The position numbers and the translations under genes are program-made. The notes under the pieces are model-generated. The model saw nothing but the letters and a program-made list of their open reading frames with translations. It did no database searches and was not told where the DNA came from. Positions 50,435-58,861 of a stretch of 64,000 nt of DNA are shown in pieces. Within the stretch, counting starts at the first letter, position 1, and every line of letters starts with the position of its first letter. The stretch is from CAJCIS01 sp965276755 (GTDB taxonomy: Bacteria > Pseudomonadota > Alphaproteobacteria > Acetobacterales > Acetobacteraceae), in contig OZ255625.1 in NCBI GenBank assembly GCA_965276755.1, positions 620,001-684,000 on the forward strand. The letters run 5' to 3'.

Positions 50435-50808
50435 CAGGCAAGGGTACTGGACCGGCGTTGGGCGAACAAGCAGCCTGGAACTTACGTCTTGAGAGTGACG
50501 GCGGGGTTTTAGGGGGCCGATTTGTGCGTGCGCCACATGGGACCGGGGCAAACCCGGCCGATTTCGTCCCGTATAGGATTTAAGGCCAGGGGCTCTGCCC
50601 CTAGATCCCTCCAAGGACAAGTCCTTGGAACCTCATTCCAGGGGCAGAGCCCGGAATTTTTGCCGCTCCTGTAACAGATTGCCCGGGGTTTCGCCCCAGT
50701 GACAGCCAAATCTCCCCCAATCCGCACGCGCCACGAACCTCAGCCCATCCCCAGGCGTTGTCCCCTCGCCCGCCAATGGCGCGTGCCTCATAGAACGGAG
50801 AGTTGCCC
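50435..50808. other. Intergenic region with a family B repeat
   Basis: 374 bp between divergent genes. It holds the family B palindrome at 50582-50654 and otherwise no convincing gene. Promoters for the J-domain gene and the DUF4142 gene should be here, but no strong consensus boxes are visible. GGAGAG precedes the DUF4142 start. Confidence 0.5.
50582..50654. repeat. Family B palindromic repeat, short copy
   Basis: AAGGCCAGGGGCTCTGCCCC opens the element and CCAGGGGCAGAGCC closes it. The centre has the hairpin CCAAGGACAAGTCCTTGG (50611-50628). It shares outer arms and the GGACAAGTCC centre with the larger copy at 24698-24856 but lacks the 26-bp stem. Confidence 0.8.
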
Positions 50809-51420
50809 ATGACCACGAAATATGCCCTGGCCGCAGTATTGCTACTCGGCACCACTCTGGGCACCGGCCTCGCCGCGCAGGCGCAGACCGCTCCTCCAGC
50901 CTCCTCGCCAAGCGCGCCGGCGATGGCGCCTGCCAGTGCTCCTCCGGCAATGGCCGGCGGCTCGATGGCCAGCACCAGCACGGCCAACCTCTCAGCCGGC
51001 GACAAGACGTTCATCATAAAAGCCGCGTCTGCCGGCATGGCCGAGGTCCAGGCGGCCCAGCTTGCGCAGCAGAAATCGCAGAGCCAGACGGTCAAGGATT
51101 TTGCGGCCAAGATGATCAGCGATCACACTGCCAATAACACGCAGTTGACCACGCTGGCCGGCCAGAAGGGTGTCAACGTTCCCTCCGGGTTGAACGACAA
51201 AGACCAGGCCGAGATCGACAAGCTGACCAAGCTCGAAGAGCCCAAGTTCGACAAGGTGTACCTTAAGGGCCAGGTCAAGGACCACAAATCGATGCTCGCC
51301 CTTCTCCAGAAGGAAGCCAAGAGCGGCAAGGACGCCGACTTAAAGTCCTTCGCCGAACAGACGATCCCCGTGGTGCAAAGCCACATCGACATGGCAAAGT
51401 CGGACAAAAGCAGCAGCTAA
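50809..51420 (+). CDS. DUF4142 periplasmic protein
   Basis: 203-residue exported protein. The signal peptide covers about residues 1-27 (ending GLAAQAQT). A Pro/Ala/Ser-rich linker (28-60) follows, and then the helical DUF4142 domain: GDKTFIIKAASAGMAEVQAA, KDFAAKMISDHTANN and VKDHKSMLALLQKEAKSG. The domain is ferritin-like in helix layout but has no confirmed metal role. Start ATG at 50809 with GGAGAG upstream. The stop overlaps the convergent PsiE gene end by four bases, inside a repeat arm. Confidence 0.88.
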   Translation: MTTKYALAAVLLLGTTLGTGLAAQAQTAPPASSPSAPAMAPASAPPAMAGGSMASTSTANLSAGDKTFIIKAASAGMAEVQAAQLAQQKSQSQTVKDFAAKMISDHTANNTQLTTLAGQKGVNVPSGLNDKDQAEIDKLTKLEEPKFDKVYLKGQVKDHKSMLALLQKEAKSGKDADLKSFAEQTIPVVQSHIDMAKSDKSSS

Positions 51421-51953
51421 TCTGAAGACGGGGGGTCTGGGGGGGATGGCACATCTCCCCCAGCGCTTCCTTTGTTCGGACCAGACCGCCTGATAAGATA
51501 AATCGAAAGCACCATCGTCAAAATCAGCACTGCCAGCACACCCAGTTCGATCATGCTGGTGCGAAAGATGGCCGAGTGATCGCTGGCCCCTTTCTCCTGC
51601 GCATTCGATGAGGCAAGGGTAATCACCAGCACCCGCCGGATCGAGGCAATCAGCCCGACGATCAGGAAGGGCTCGGCATTCAAATTGCCCGATCGGATCG
51701 ACACACGCACGGTGTGCAGGATCTCGACGAGCATCAGCACGAACAGCAGCTGATCGACAGTATGAAAGATTTGCTCGTTTTCGCTCCATGCCAGCATGTC
51801 CTTGACCACGTCTATGCCGACATGGATCAGCGCCACGACGCCCACCACAGCCAGCAGCACGCCGATGGCGGCATAGACGGCATGCTCGACCGTGAGGAAG
51901 GCGCTGTTGGTGACCGAGGAGGGTGTGGGCTCTGACGTCGGCGGCTTGCTCAT
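51417..51953 (-). CDS. PsiE-family membrane protein with repeat-encoded tail
   Basis: 178-residue membrane protein of the phosphate-starvation-inducible PsiE family. Four helices (about 24-46, 63-82, 90-108, 137-156); the family-typical motif LVEILHTVRVSIRSGNLNAEPFLIVGLIASIRR joins helices 2 and 3. The C-terminal 14 residues (GGDVPSPPDPPSSD) are translated from the right arm of a family A repeat, read on the opposite strand, and are almost the same as the tail of the hydrolase at 35632. ATG at 51953 is chosen over a TTG at 51971. Confidence 0.87.
   Translation of the reverse strand: MSKPPTSEPTPSSVTNSAFLTVEHAVYAAIGVLLAVVGVVALIHVGIDVVKDMLAWSENEQIFHTVDQLLFVLMLVEILHTVRVSIRSGNLNAEPFLIVGLIASIRRVLVITLASSNAQEKGASDHSAIFRTSMIELGVLAVLILTMVLSIYLIRRSGPNKGSAGGDVPSPPDPPSSD
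51421..51467. repeat. Family A single right arm inside a coding end
   Basis: GACGGGGGGTCTGGGGGGGA then TGGCACATCTCCCCCAG. No left arm. It lies wholly within the 3' end of the PsiE gene and starts one base after the convergent DUF4142 stop. Confidence 0.9.
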
Positions 51954-52111
51954 CTGCGTCTCTGTTTTCAAGGAGTCGCGATCAAGCTAAGCTGAGGAGG
52001 GTGCCGCGTCACGCAACCATGCTCCGTAGGCTCACGTTGTGGAGCCCGGCGGCGAGTGGCGGCGCAATGTCGGGCGGTGCCGAGACTCCCTTGGGGATGA
52101 GGAACGTGGCT

Positions 52112-53659
52112 ATGAAGTCTGTCCTGCTGACTGCCACCTTGTTGGCGGGGTTCGTGCCGCTTGGCGCGCGGGGTGAACCCGCGCCGGATGCTTCGTTGAT
52201 TGCGCGGGGCAAGTACCTCGTGACCGCTGGCGATTGTGTCGCCTGCCATACCAAGCCGGGTCCTGGCGGCATCCCGTTCGCGGGCGGCCAGTATATCAGC
52301 ACGCCCTTTGGCCAGATGCCCACGCCCAACCTGACGCCTGACAAGGAGACGGGCCTCGGCAGTTGGACCGATGACGATTTCTACCGCGCCCTGCACCAGG
52401 GTATTCGCAAAGACGGCGCCTATCTGTATCCGGGCCTGCCCTATCCGTGGTTCACACGTGTGACGCGTGACGACGTGCTGGCGATCAAAGCGTATCTATT
52501 TTCTCTGCCGGCCGTGCATGCGCCGACGCCGCCGACGCGCCTGGTCTTTCCATTTACCATCCGCGCGGGCATTGCCGGTTGGAACTCGCTGTATTTCAAG
52601 CCGGGCGAGTTCAAGCCTGATGCTTCCAAATCTGCGCAGTGGAATCGCGGCGCCTATCTGGTCGAAGGGCTTGGCCATTGTTCCGACTGCCACACGCCGA
52701 AGAACACCGCCCAGGCGCCGATTGATTCCGAGGCTTATTCCGGCGGCAAGCTCGATGGATGGTATGCGCCGAACATCACCTCCGATCCCAAGGAGGGCAT
52801 CGGCACATGGAGCCAGCAGGCGCTTGTGACCTATCTGAAGACGGGCGCCTATAAAGGGCGAGGCACGGTTATCGGGCCGATGGCGCAGACTGTCCATGAC
52901 AGCCTGAGCAAGCTGACCGATCAGGACCTGACCGCCATGGCGGTCTATATCAAGGCGTTGCCAGCCAAACAGAGCTACAAGCAGGGCGTCATGGTCGCCG
53001 GTGGCAACAATGCGGCGGGCTTGCAGGTCTATCTGGACAATTGCTCATCCTGCCATCAGCCGAATGGGCAGGGCCTGACCGGTGCCATTCCCAACTTGGC
53101 CGACAACGGCGCGGTCACGGCCAAGGGTCCGCAAAATGTATTGCGCGCGGTACTGGGAGGCCTGCCTGCGGAGAACACCTACGGGCCGATGCCGGGCTTT
53201 GCCACGGTGCTTTCCGCGCAGCAGATCGCTGATGTGACCAATTACGTGCGCACGAGTTGGGGCAACAAGGCACCGGCGACGGCAACGCCTGACATGGTCT
53301 CCGGACTGGCGCCCAGGACGCAGACGATGCTGGCGGGCACGCATTGGTGCCAGGCGGCGAGCGGTTCACCGTTGGATGGCATCATTGCCAACCCGAGCAG
53401 CGGCATCAGTGCGGCCATGGCCTCGATCACGCAGGACAGCTTGCTCGAGCGTGTCGATGCCATCGTCGCCGATGTGAAAAAGGCCGAGCCCGGCGCCAAG
53501 CAGGCCGAGGTGGTCAACACGCTGACGCGCGCTTATTGCCCCTACGTTGCCAAGGATGCGCGGGTGCCGGTAGCGCAGAAGGGCCAGGTGCTGGATCAAT
53601 TTGCGGCGCTGGTCTATACGCAGTTTTCGCAGCGTAATACCAAGCTGCAGAAAGATTAA
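52112..53659 (+). CDS. Triheme cytochrome c subunit of a membrane dehydrogenase
   Basis: 515-residue periplasmic cytochrome. The signal peptide is residues 1-22 (LLAGFVPLGARGEPAP). Three heme c sites: CVACH (Cys42), CSDCH (Cys190) and CSSCH (Cys311), each in a c-type domain, matching the cytochrome subunits of alcohol, gluconate or sorbitol dehydrogenases that pass electrons to ubiquinone. The region after about residue 400 is unusual in length (about 115 residues, with two more Cys, AGTHWCQAASG and RAYCPYVA, that could form a disulphide). No dehydrogenase subunit is adjacent, so the partner is unknown. An in-frame ATG at 52097 is an alternative start. Confidence 0.9.
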   Translation: MKSVLLTATLLAGFVPLGARGEPAPDASLIARGKYLVTAGDCVACHTKPGPGGIPFAGGQYISTPFGQMPTPNLTPDKETGLGSWTDDDFYRALHQGIRKDGAYLYPGLPYPWFTRVTRDDVLAIKAYLFSLPAVHAPTPPTRLVFPFTIRAGIAGWNSLYFKPGEFKPDASKSAQWNRGAYLVEGLGHCSDCHTPKNTAQAPIDSEAYSGGKLDGWYAPNITSDPKEGIGTWSQQALVTYLKTGAYKGRGTVIGPMAQTVHDSLSKLTDQDLTAMAVYIKALPAKQSYKQGVMVAGGNNAAGLQVYLDNCSSCHQPNGQGLTGAIPNLADNGAVTAKGPQNVLRAVLGGLPAENTYGPMPGFATVLSAQQIADVTNYVRTSWGNKAPATATPDMVSGLAPRTQTMLAGTHWCQAASGSPLDGIIANPSSGISAAMASITQDSLLERVDAIVADVKKAEPGAKQAEVVNTLTRAYCPYVAKDARVPVAQKGQVLDQFAALVYTQFSQRNTKLQKD

Positions 53660-53667
53660 CTCTCAAG

Positions 53668-53851
53668 AAAGCTGGGGGAGTAGTGTCTGCCCGCCCCAGA
53701 ATTCCCGTCATCATTTTCGGCGAGTACTGATAAATGACGGTGGTTTGGGGGCTGGTGCGGATTAAGGCGGCGTATACGCCGCCCCGCACAAGGCACATCT
53801 CCCCCAACCTTTCTCGCCTTCACCATGTGTCAGTCTCAGCGCGGATTGGTA
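53668..53851. repeat. Family A element with X end and nested palindrome (copy 11)
   Basis: Core hairpin plus a conserved X end at the right (CATGTGTCAGTCTCAGCGCG then GATTGGTA, 53824-53851). The left end is missing. The right arm is enlarged by a nested hairpin (TGCGG...CCGCA around GGCGGCGTATACGCCGCC, 53767-53784). TTA at 53852-53854, directly after the X end, is the stop codon (- strand) of the next gene. Confidence 0.88.
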
Positions 53852-54034
53852 TTAAACAGCCATACCGCTAAGCGGCCTGAGCGCGCTGATCAGCCCTCGA
53901 ATCTCGGCAAACTCCTCGTCAGTCGCATAAGCGGCACGATCTGACAGGCGTTCGATCAGTTTCGATGCTGCGACCTCGACCAGCGCGAGTTGGCCGCGCA
54001 GCGCTTGGGGATCGACGGGCGTTGTGGGTGGCAT
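53852..54034 (-). CDS. Small helical protein, unknown
   Basis: 60-residue soluble protein, predicted all-helical (PQALRGQLALVEVAASKLIE and DEEFAEIRGLISALRPLSG). The ATG at 54034 has a clear AGGAG eight bases upstream. The stop codon is the trinucleotide directly abutting the X end of a family A element, so the original C-terminus may have been changed by the insertion. No family recognised. Confidence 0.6.
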   Translation of the reverse strand: MPPTTPVDPQALRGQLALVEVAASKLIERLSDRAAYATDEEFAEIRGLISALRPLSGMAV

Positions 54035-54143
54035 CTGGCAACTCCTGGAATGTTGCTGCGGACGCTTTGCCGTTCGCCGGAATAAAACACACCGTATCCT
54101 TGGACTACTGCACCACGCACCAATCATATTTATGTAGCGAAGT

Positions 54144-57100
54144 TCAAGGCTGGGGGGAATGTGCCATTCCCCCCAGACCCCCCGTCATCAGTTTGGAGAA
54201 ATGCCTTCTTCCGCGTGCGTGAAATTTGGGTGCAACGCCGGCCCAGGCGAGCCCCGGGTTCAAATCCGCCACAACGCGGGCTGCAGCCCATGTGCCAACC
54301 AGGCCGATCGGCAGCTTTGGCGGCACCGGCAGGGCTGGTATCGCCAACAAGCGCAAGTTCATCGTGCGCTGATCCAGATCGATAGTACCGCCCAAGTCGA
54401 TCGCACCCGCAGGACCAAAGAGGCGTGCAGGGGTCAGCGTTGCCACACCCCCGCCAAATGCGGCCGCAAAACTGCCCTCCATAGGCGCGCTCTGGCCCGA
54501 TGCCAGCGCGCGATACAGCCGGTCGCGCAACCCCGCACCGCCTTGGCGCAGCACGGCCGACGCGGCAGCAAGATCAATACCGGCCAGGCTGGTCCCGCGA
54601 ATGTCGGCCTGCACAGTGCCGGCCACCTGGCTGGTGGAGTGGCCGTGCAGATCGAGCGCGAGGTCGATTGTGCCGCCACGCAGCGCCACACCCGGCGGCG
54701 CGGCGCTGTCCGGCGGTAGTGTACCCATGGCAATGTCACGTGCGGTCGCAATGAGCGAAGCCGCCGGCGGGTCCTGCGTGCTGTCCACCGCAAACTCGCC
54801 GGCCACCTGCCCCGCCCCCAAGCGGGCGTGCCCGTCCTGGAGCATGGCCACGCCCGACCCCATCAGCAAAGTGGCCGAGGCCTCTGTGGCCATGGGCACA
54901 AGGCCGCTCAGCACGCGCGCGGCACGGATGCCGATGTTGCCATCCACACCATGCAACCAGCCCCAGGCGAGCGGCGCATCCCAGACCGCAGGCCAGGCGG
55001 GCAGCGCCAGGCTGGGGGCATCAATCGTGCCGGCGAGGCGAAGGCCTGCGGGCAGGAAGGCAGCATTCAGGCGCCCGCCAATCTGCAAAGCGCCGGCCGA
55101 GAGGGAGAAGTCGCGCGCCTGCACATGGCCGGGCGAGACGATCAGATGGCCCAGCCACGCAAAGGAGCCGTCATCAAGCCACGCCCGCGCGCCCGGCACG
55201 CCCAGCGCCGCCAGCAGCCGCGGGGCGCCGGGATGGCGCAAGGTCACCGTGGCTGCCATGCGGGGCGCGGCGGCATCGATATGCGCCTCGGCCTCCGCAC
55301 GCAGGTCACCCAAATCGGCGCGCAGTTGCGCGCTGATGTCGCCAGGCGGACCGGCGCCGGTCAAAGCGAGGTGGAAGCCGCCTTGCCACAAGGCTGGGGC
55401 CACGCGCCAAACCGGCGGAAGCTGCGCGGCATCCTGTGCTGCAAGGTCGAAATGCCCTCCGGTCAACCGGCCATCGCTACCCAGGCTGCCGGATGCTTCT
55501 ACGTGGCCGCCGGGCAGATCCAGCGCCAGCCTGCTCACGGCCAGGCCTGCGCGCGTGAAGCCGGCTTGCAGCCCGGCGTTCCTCATAGGCAGCCCAGGCC
55601 AGGCGATCTGGCCGGCGCGAAGGCTGACCGTGGCATCCGCGCCGCTGACCGCATGCAGGAGCGAGGCGGACGGCAAGGTCTGCAACCACGGCCATCCCGA
55701 CCACGCGGCTAGAGGCAGGCGATCGGTGGCAAGCGCTATTGTCAGCTCCGGTCTGCCATCCATGCCGACGGCCACGCTGCCGGTAACCTGACCGCCATCG
55801 AGGCTGCCATGCAACGAGGAGAAGTCCAGGCGGCCCGGGGTCGCGGTGAGGCTGGCTCGCAGATCGGTCGAATTCAGCAAGGTCGATGGCAGGCGATCGG
55901 CCTCCTGCCAGCCGAGCCAACGTAGCGTGCCATGCAGCGCCGTGCCCGAGACATGCACCGGCCCGGTAAACAGGCTGGAACGCGGCCTGATGTCGCCGCT
56001 GGCTTCCACGCGCGTCCCCCCCGACAGGATCGCCGACGCGGCGTGCACCGAGGCGCCAGCCGCGCCGAGCGAGGCGCGCACATGCACCGACTGCAACGGC
56101 CCACCCGGCGCCTGGACAGCGTCCGCACTCAGGTCGAGCTCGGCGGTGAGGCCCGCAAGTGGCGCTCTCTGCAGCGCGCGCCACATCCATGCGCCCGCCG
56201 GCAGCCGGCCCACGCTGGCGCGCACGCTGAGCGCCGTTTGTGCCGCAAGGTCCCACGCCAACGAGGCTTTTCCCGGCGAGTCCGCCAGCCGAAGATCGAG
56301 CGCGGGTGCGCGCAGGCCCTGAGCGCTGGCCGAAATGCCGCCCTGCACCTGCCAGGCAAGCGCCGGCCCTGCGCCAAGGCGCGAGAGATCCGGTCCTCGC
56401 AGAACCATTGTGCCAAGCACTGTGCCATCGGCCAGAAGCCGGCCGTGGAAAGCCCCGCCCGTGCCCTGCATGTCCGCAACACCGGCCGCACGGGGCGCCG
56501 CACGGCCATCCAGGGTCAGGTTCACCGGAGAGATGCCGTCAGTACCGGCGGCACCCAGCAAAGCGGTGAAGCGCCACGGCAGACCCGCCGCGCGGGCATT
56601 GCCCTGGGCCGCGAATGAACCGGTGTCGGGGTCCGTGCGCAGGCTGGCGGTGACGTCGTGCAAGGTCATGCCACCGATGGCCAGCGTGCCGCCGGTGATC
56701 GTTGCGGCAAATTCGCCTGCGGCACGGGCGGGCAGATGCGCGCGGGTGCCGCGGGGCGGTGGCCAGGGCAGGCTGACCTGCGGATCGTCCAGCGAGAGCG
56801 CGCGCGGCACGACATGGCCGGCGAGGAGGCTGGACAGCGCCACCTCCAGCCGCAGCGTGCCGATGCGGGCGGAAAGGCCGTCGCCACGGTCGGGCAGGCT
56901 CACATGGTCGGCCATCAGCATGGGGCGGGGCAGAAGGCTCAGTCGCACCTGGCCCTCAATGCTGACCGGCCGGCCCAGGCGCGCGCTGGCGGTCGTGGCA
57001 ATCGCGCCGCGGAAGCGCGACCAGTCCAGCATGGGGGGGATTTGCCAGGCGGCCAGAACCAGGATGGCCAGGGCTGCGAGTAGGGCCAGCACGATGGCGT

Positions 57101-57173
57101 CGCCGCGGCCCAGGCGCGCGCGGGCACGCGGCGCGGCGAAGCTGGGGGAGAGCGGCGCGGGCTCGGCGGGCAT
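54144..57173 (-). CDS. AsmA-family protein with repeat-encoded tail
   Basis: 1009-residue envelope protein. One N-terminal transmembrane helix (about residues 22-42) anchors a long repetitive beta-strand domain of the AsmA/TamB-like kind, thought to move phospholipids or assist outer-membrane assembly. The AsmA start (WSRFRGAIATTASARLGRPV with SIEGQVRLSLLPRP) and the AsmA_2-like end (GAIDLGGTIDLDQRTMNLRL) are both visible. The last 16 residues (KLMTGGLGGMAHSPQP) come from a family A arm at the 3' end, which carries the gene up to its stop. ATG at 57173. The next gene upstream on this strand is serA, with a family C hairpin between. Confidence 0.88.
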   Translation of the reverse strand: MPAEPAPLSPSFAAPRARARLGRGDAIVLALLAALAILVLAAWQIPPMLDWSRFRGAIATTASARLGRPVSIEGQVRLSLLPRPMLMADHVSLPDRGDGLSARIGTLRLEVALSSLLAGHVVPRALSLDDPQVSLPWPPPRGTRAHLPARAAGEFAATITGGTLAIGGMTLHDVTASLRTDPDTGSFAAQGNARAAGLPWRFTALLGAAGTDGISPVNLTLDGRAAPRAAGVADMQGTGGAFHGRLLADGTVLGTMVLRGPDLSRLGAGPALAWQVQGGISASAQGLRAPALDLRLADSPGKASLAWDLAAQTALSVRASVGRLPAGAWMWRALQRAPLAGLTAELDLSADAVQAPGGPLQSVHVRASLGAAGASVHAASAILSGGTRVEASGDIRPRSSLFTGPVHVSGTALHGTLRWLGWQEADRLPSTLLNSTDLRASLTATPGRLDFSSLHGSLDGGQVTGSVAVGMDGRPELTIALATDRLPLAAWSGWPWLQTLPSASLLHAVSGADATVSLRAGQIAWPGLPMRNAGLQAGFTRAGLAVSRLALDLPGGHVEASGSLGSDGRLTGGHFDLAAQDAAQLPPVWRVAPALWQGGFHLALTGAGPPGDISAQLRADLGDLRAEAEAHIDAAAPRMAATVTLRHPGAPRLLAALGVPGARAWLDDGSFAWLGHLIVSPGHVQARDFSLSAGALQIGGRLNAAFLPAGLRLAGTIDAPSLALPAWPAVWDAPLAWGWLHGVDGNIGIRAARVLSGLVPMATEASATLLMGSGVAMLQDGHARLGAGQVAGEFAVDSTQDPPAASLIATARDIAMGTLPPDSAAPPGVALRGGTIDLALDLHGHSTSQVAGTVQADIRGTSLAGIDLAAASAVLRQGGAGLRDRLYRALASGQSAPMEGSFAAAFGGGVATLTPARLFGPAGAIDLGGTIDLDQRTMNLRLLAIPALPVPPKLPIGLVGTWAAARVVADLNPGLAWAGVAPKFHARGRRHFSKLMTGGLGGMAHSPQP
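54145..54193. repeat. Family A single left arm inside a coding end
   Basis: AAGGCTGGGGGGAATGTGCC then ATTCCCCCCAGACCCCCCGTC. No right arm. It forms the last 16 codons of the AsmA-like gene, read on the - strand. Confidence 0.88.
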
Positions 57174-57230
57174 CCTGGGGATCGGGCCTTGGTGCCGACA
57201 CACTCTATACAGGCAAGGAAAGGTTAAGCA

Positions 57231-57254
57231 GTCCTTTTTTGAAAAAAAAAGGAC
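57231..57254. repeat. Family C AT-stem palindrome
   Basis: GTCCTTTTTT and AAAAAGGAC form a stem, followed by CAAAAAACTTTTG. It lies just downstream of serA (- strand) and may end the serC-serA transcript. Related to the hairpin at 34968-34988; both are preceded by a purine-rich A/G tract and CAGTCC. Confidence 0.6.
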
Positions 57255-57271
57255 CAAAAAACTTTTGTCTG

Positions 57272-58858
57272 TTAGAAGGTCATCGCGGTGGCTTGCACGA
57301 CTAGGGGTAGCGCGCGGATTTCTGTCAGGATGGGCTCTGGCACGTCTTCGTCGACTGAGACCAGGCAGATCGCGTCTCCGCCGGCCGCAGCGCGGCCCAG
57401 GTGGAAAGTGGCGATGTTGATGCCGTGGCGGGCCAGCGTTTCACCGAATTTGCCGATGAAGCCGGGTTTGTCCTGGTTGGTGACGTAGAGCATGTGACGG
57501 CCGAAATCGGCCTCCACGGGAATGCCCTTGATTTCGACAAGCCTGGGTTTGCTGCCCGCGAAGAGCGTGCCGGCGACCGCACGGGTGCCGGTGTCGGTGG
57601 CTACGGCTATGCGGATCAGCGTCTGATATTCGCTGGCGCGATCATGCACGGTTTCGGCCACGTCTATGCCGTGTTCGCGCGCGGCGAGCGGAGCGTTGAC
57701 CATGTTCACGCCGGCCAGCACATGGCAGAGCAGGCCGGCCAGGGCCGCCGAGGTAAGCGGCTTATGGTTCAGCGCGGCGGCGGCACCTTCGTATTCGATC
57801 GTAATGCCACGAATCACGCCCTCCTGCGCGCGCGTCAACTGTCCGGCAAAGGCGCCGAGTTTTTGCACCAGCTCCATGTAGGGGCGCAGGCGCGGCGCAT
57901 CCTCGGCCGAGACCGAGGCGGTGTTGATGGCGTTCGTGACTGCGCCGGTCAGCAGGAAGTCGGAAATCTGTTCGGCGACCTGCAAGGCCACGTTCTCCTG
58001 CGCCTCGCTGGTGCTGGCACCCAGATGCGGCGTGCAGACGACCTGCTCCATGGCGAAGAGCGGGCTGGATTTTGCGGGCTCGGTTTCAAATACGTCCAGT
58101 GCCGCGCCGGCGACGTGGCCGGAGGTGATTGCTTCGGCCAGCGCCTCTTCGTCGATCAGGCCGCCGCGTGCGCAGTTGATGATGCGCACGCCGCGCCTGG
58201 TGCGGGCGATGTTTTCGCGCGAGAGGATGCGGCGCGTGGCATCTGTCAGCGGCGTGTGCAGGGTGATGAAATCGGCGCGTGCGAGCAGATCGGGGAGATC
58301 GAGCTTTTCCACGCCGAGATCGAGCGCGCGTTTTTCCGACAGGAAGGGATCGTAGGCCACCACACGCATCTGCAGGCCCTGCGCGCGGCTGGCGACGATC
58401 GAGCCGATATTGCCGGCGCCGATCAGGCCCAGCGTCTTGCCCGTCAGCTCCACGCCCATGAAGCGGTTCTTTTCCCAGCGGCCCGCTTTAGTGCTCGCGG
58501 TGGCTTCGGGGATTTCTCGGGCGAGCGCGAAAATCAAGGCAATGGCGTGCTCTGCCGTGGTGATGGAATTGCCGTGCGGGGTATTCATGACAACGACGCC
58601 GCGGGCGGTGGCGGCCTTGAGATCGACATTGTCCACGCCGATGCCGGCGCGGCCGACGACGCGAAGGTTGGTGGCTGCGTCGAGCAGTTCGCGCGTCACC
58701 TTTGTGTTGGAGCGGATCGCCAGGCCGTCATAGGCGCCGATGATCTCGCGCAGTTCGGCGGGCGAGAGGCCGGGTTTGACGTCCACTTCCAGCCCGCGGT
58801 TGCGGAAGATATCGACGGCGGCCTGGCTCAGCTTGTCGCTGATGAGAACGCGCTTCAT
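57272..58858 (-). CDS. serA: D-3-phosphoglycerate dehydrogenase
   Basis: 528-residue long-type PGDH, catalysing the first step of serine synthesis (3-phosphoglycerate to 3-phosphohydroxypyruvate, NAD). The nucleotide-binding LGLIGAGNIGSIVASRAQGL, the catalytic Arg/Glu/His regions (INCARGGLIDEEAL, VVCTPHLGASTSEAQ), the intervening ASB domain (about 320-450) and a C-terminal ACT domain (LYVTNQDKPGFIGKFGETLA onward) are all visible. Three bases separate it from serC upstream, so the two are one operon. The ACT domain suggests feedback control by serine. Confidence 0.97.
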   Translation of the reverse strand: MKRVLISDKLSQAAVDIFRNRGLEVDVKPGLSPAELREIIGAYDGLAIRSNTKVTRELLDAATNLRVVGRAGIGVDNVDLKAATARGVVVMNTPHGNSITTAEHAIALIFALAREIPEATASTKAGRWEKNRFMGVELTGKTLGLIGAGNIGSIVASRAQGLQMRVVAYDPFLSEKRALDLGVEKLDLPDLLARADFITLHTPLTDATRRILSRENIARTRRGVRIINCARGGLIDEEALAEAITSGHVAGAALDVFETEPAKSSPLFAMEQVVCTPHLGASTSEAQENVALQVAEQISDFLLTGAVTNAINTASVSAEDAPRLRPYMELVQKLGAFAGQLTRAQEGVIRGITIEYEGAAAALNHKPLTSAALAGLLCHVLAGVNMVNAPLAAREHGIDVAETVHDRASEYQTLIRIAVATDTGTRAVAGTLFAGSKPRLVEIKGIPVEADFGRHMLYVTNQDKPGFIGKFGETLARHGINIATFHLGRAAAGGDAICLVSVDEDVPEPILTEIRALPLVVQATAMTF

Positions 58859-58861
58859 CGC

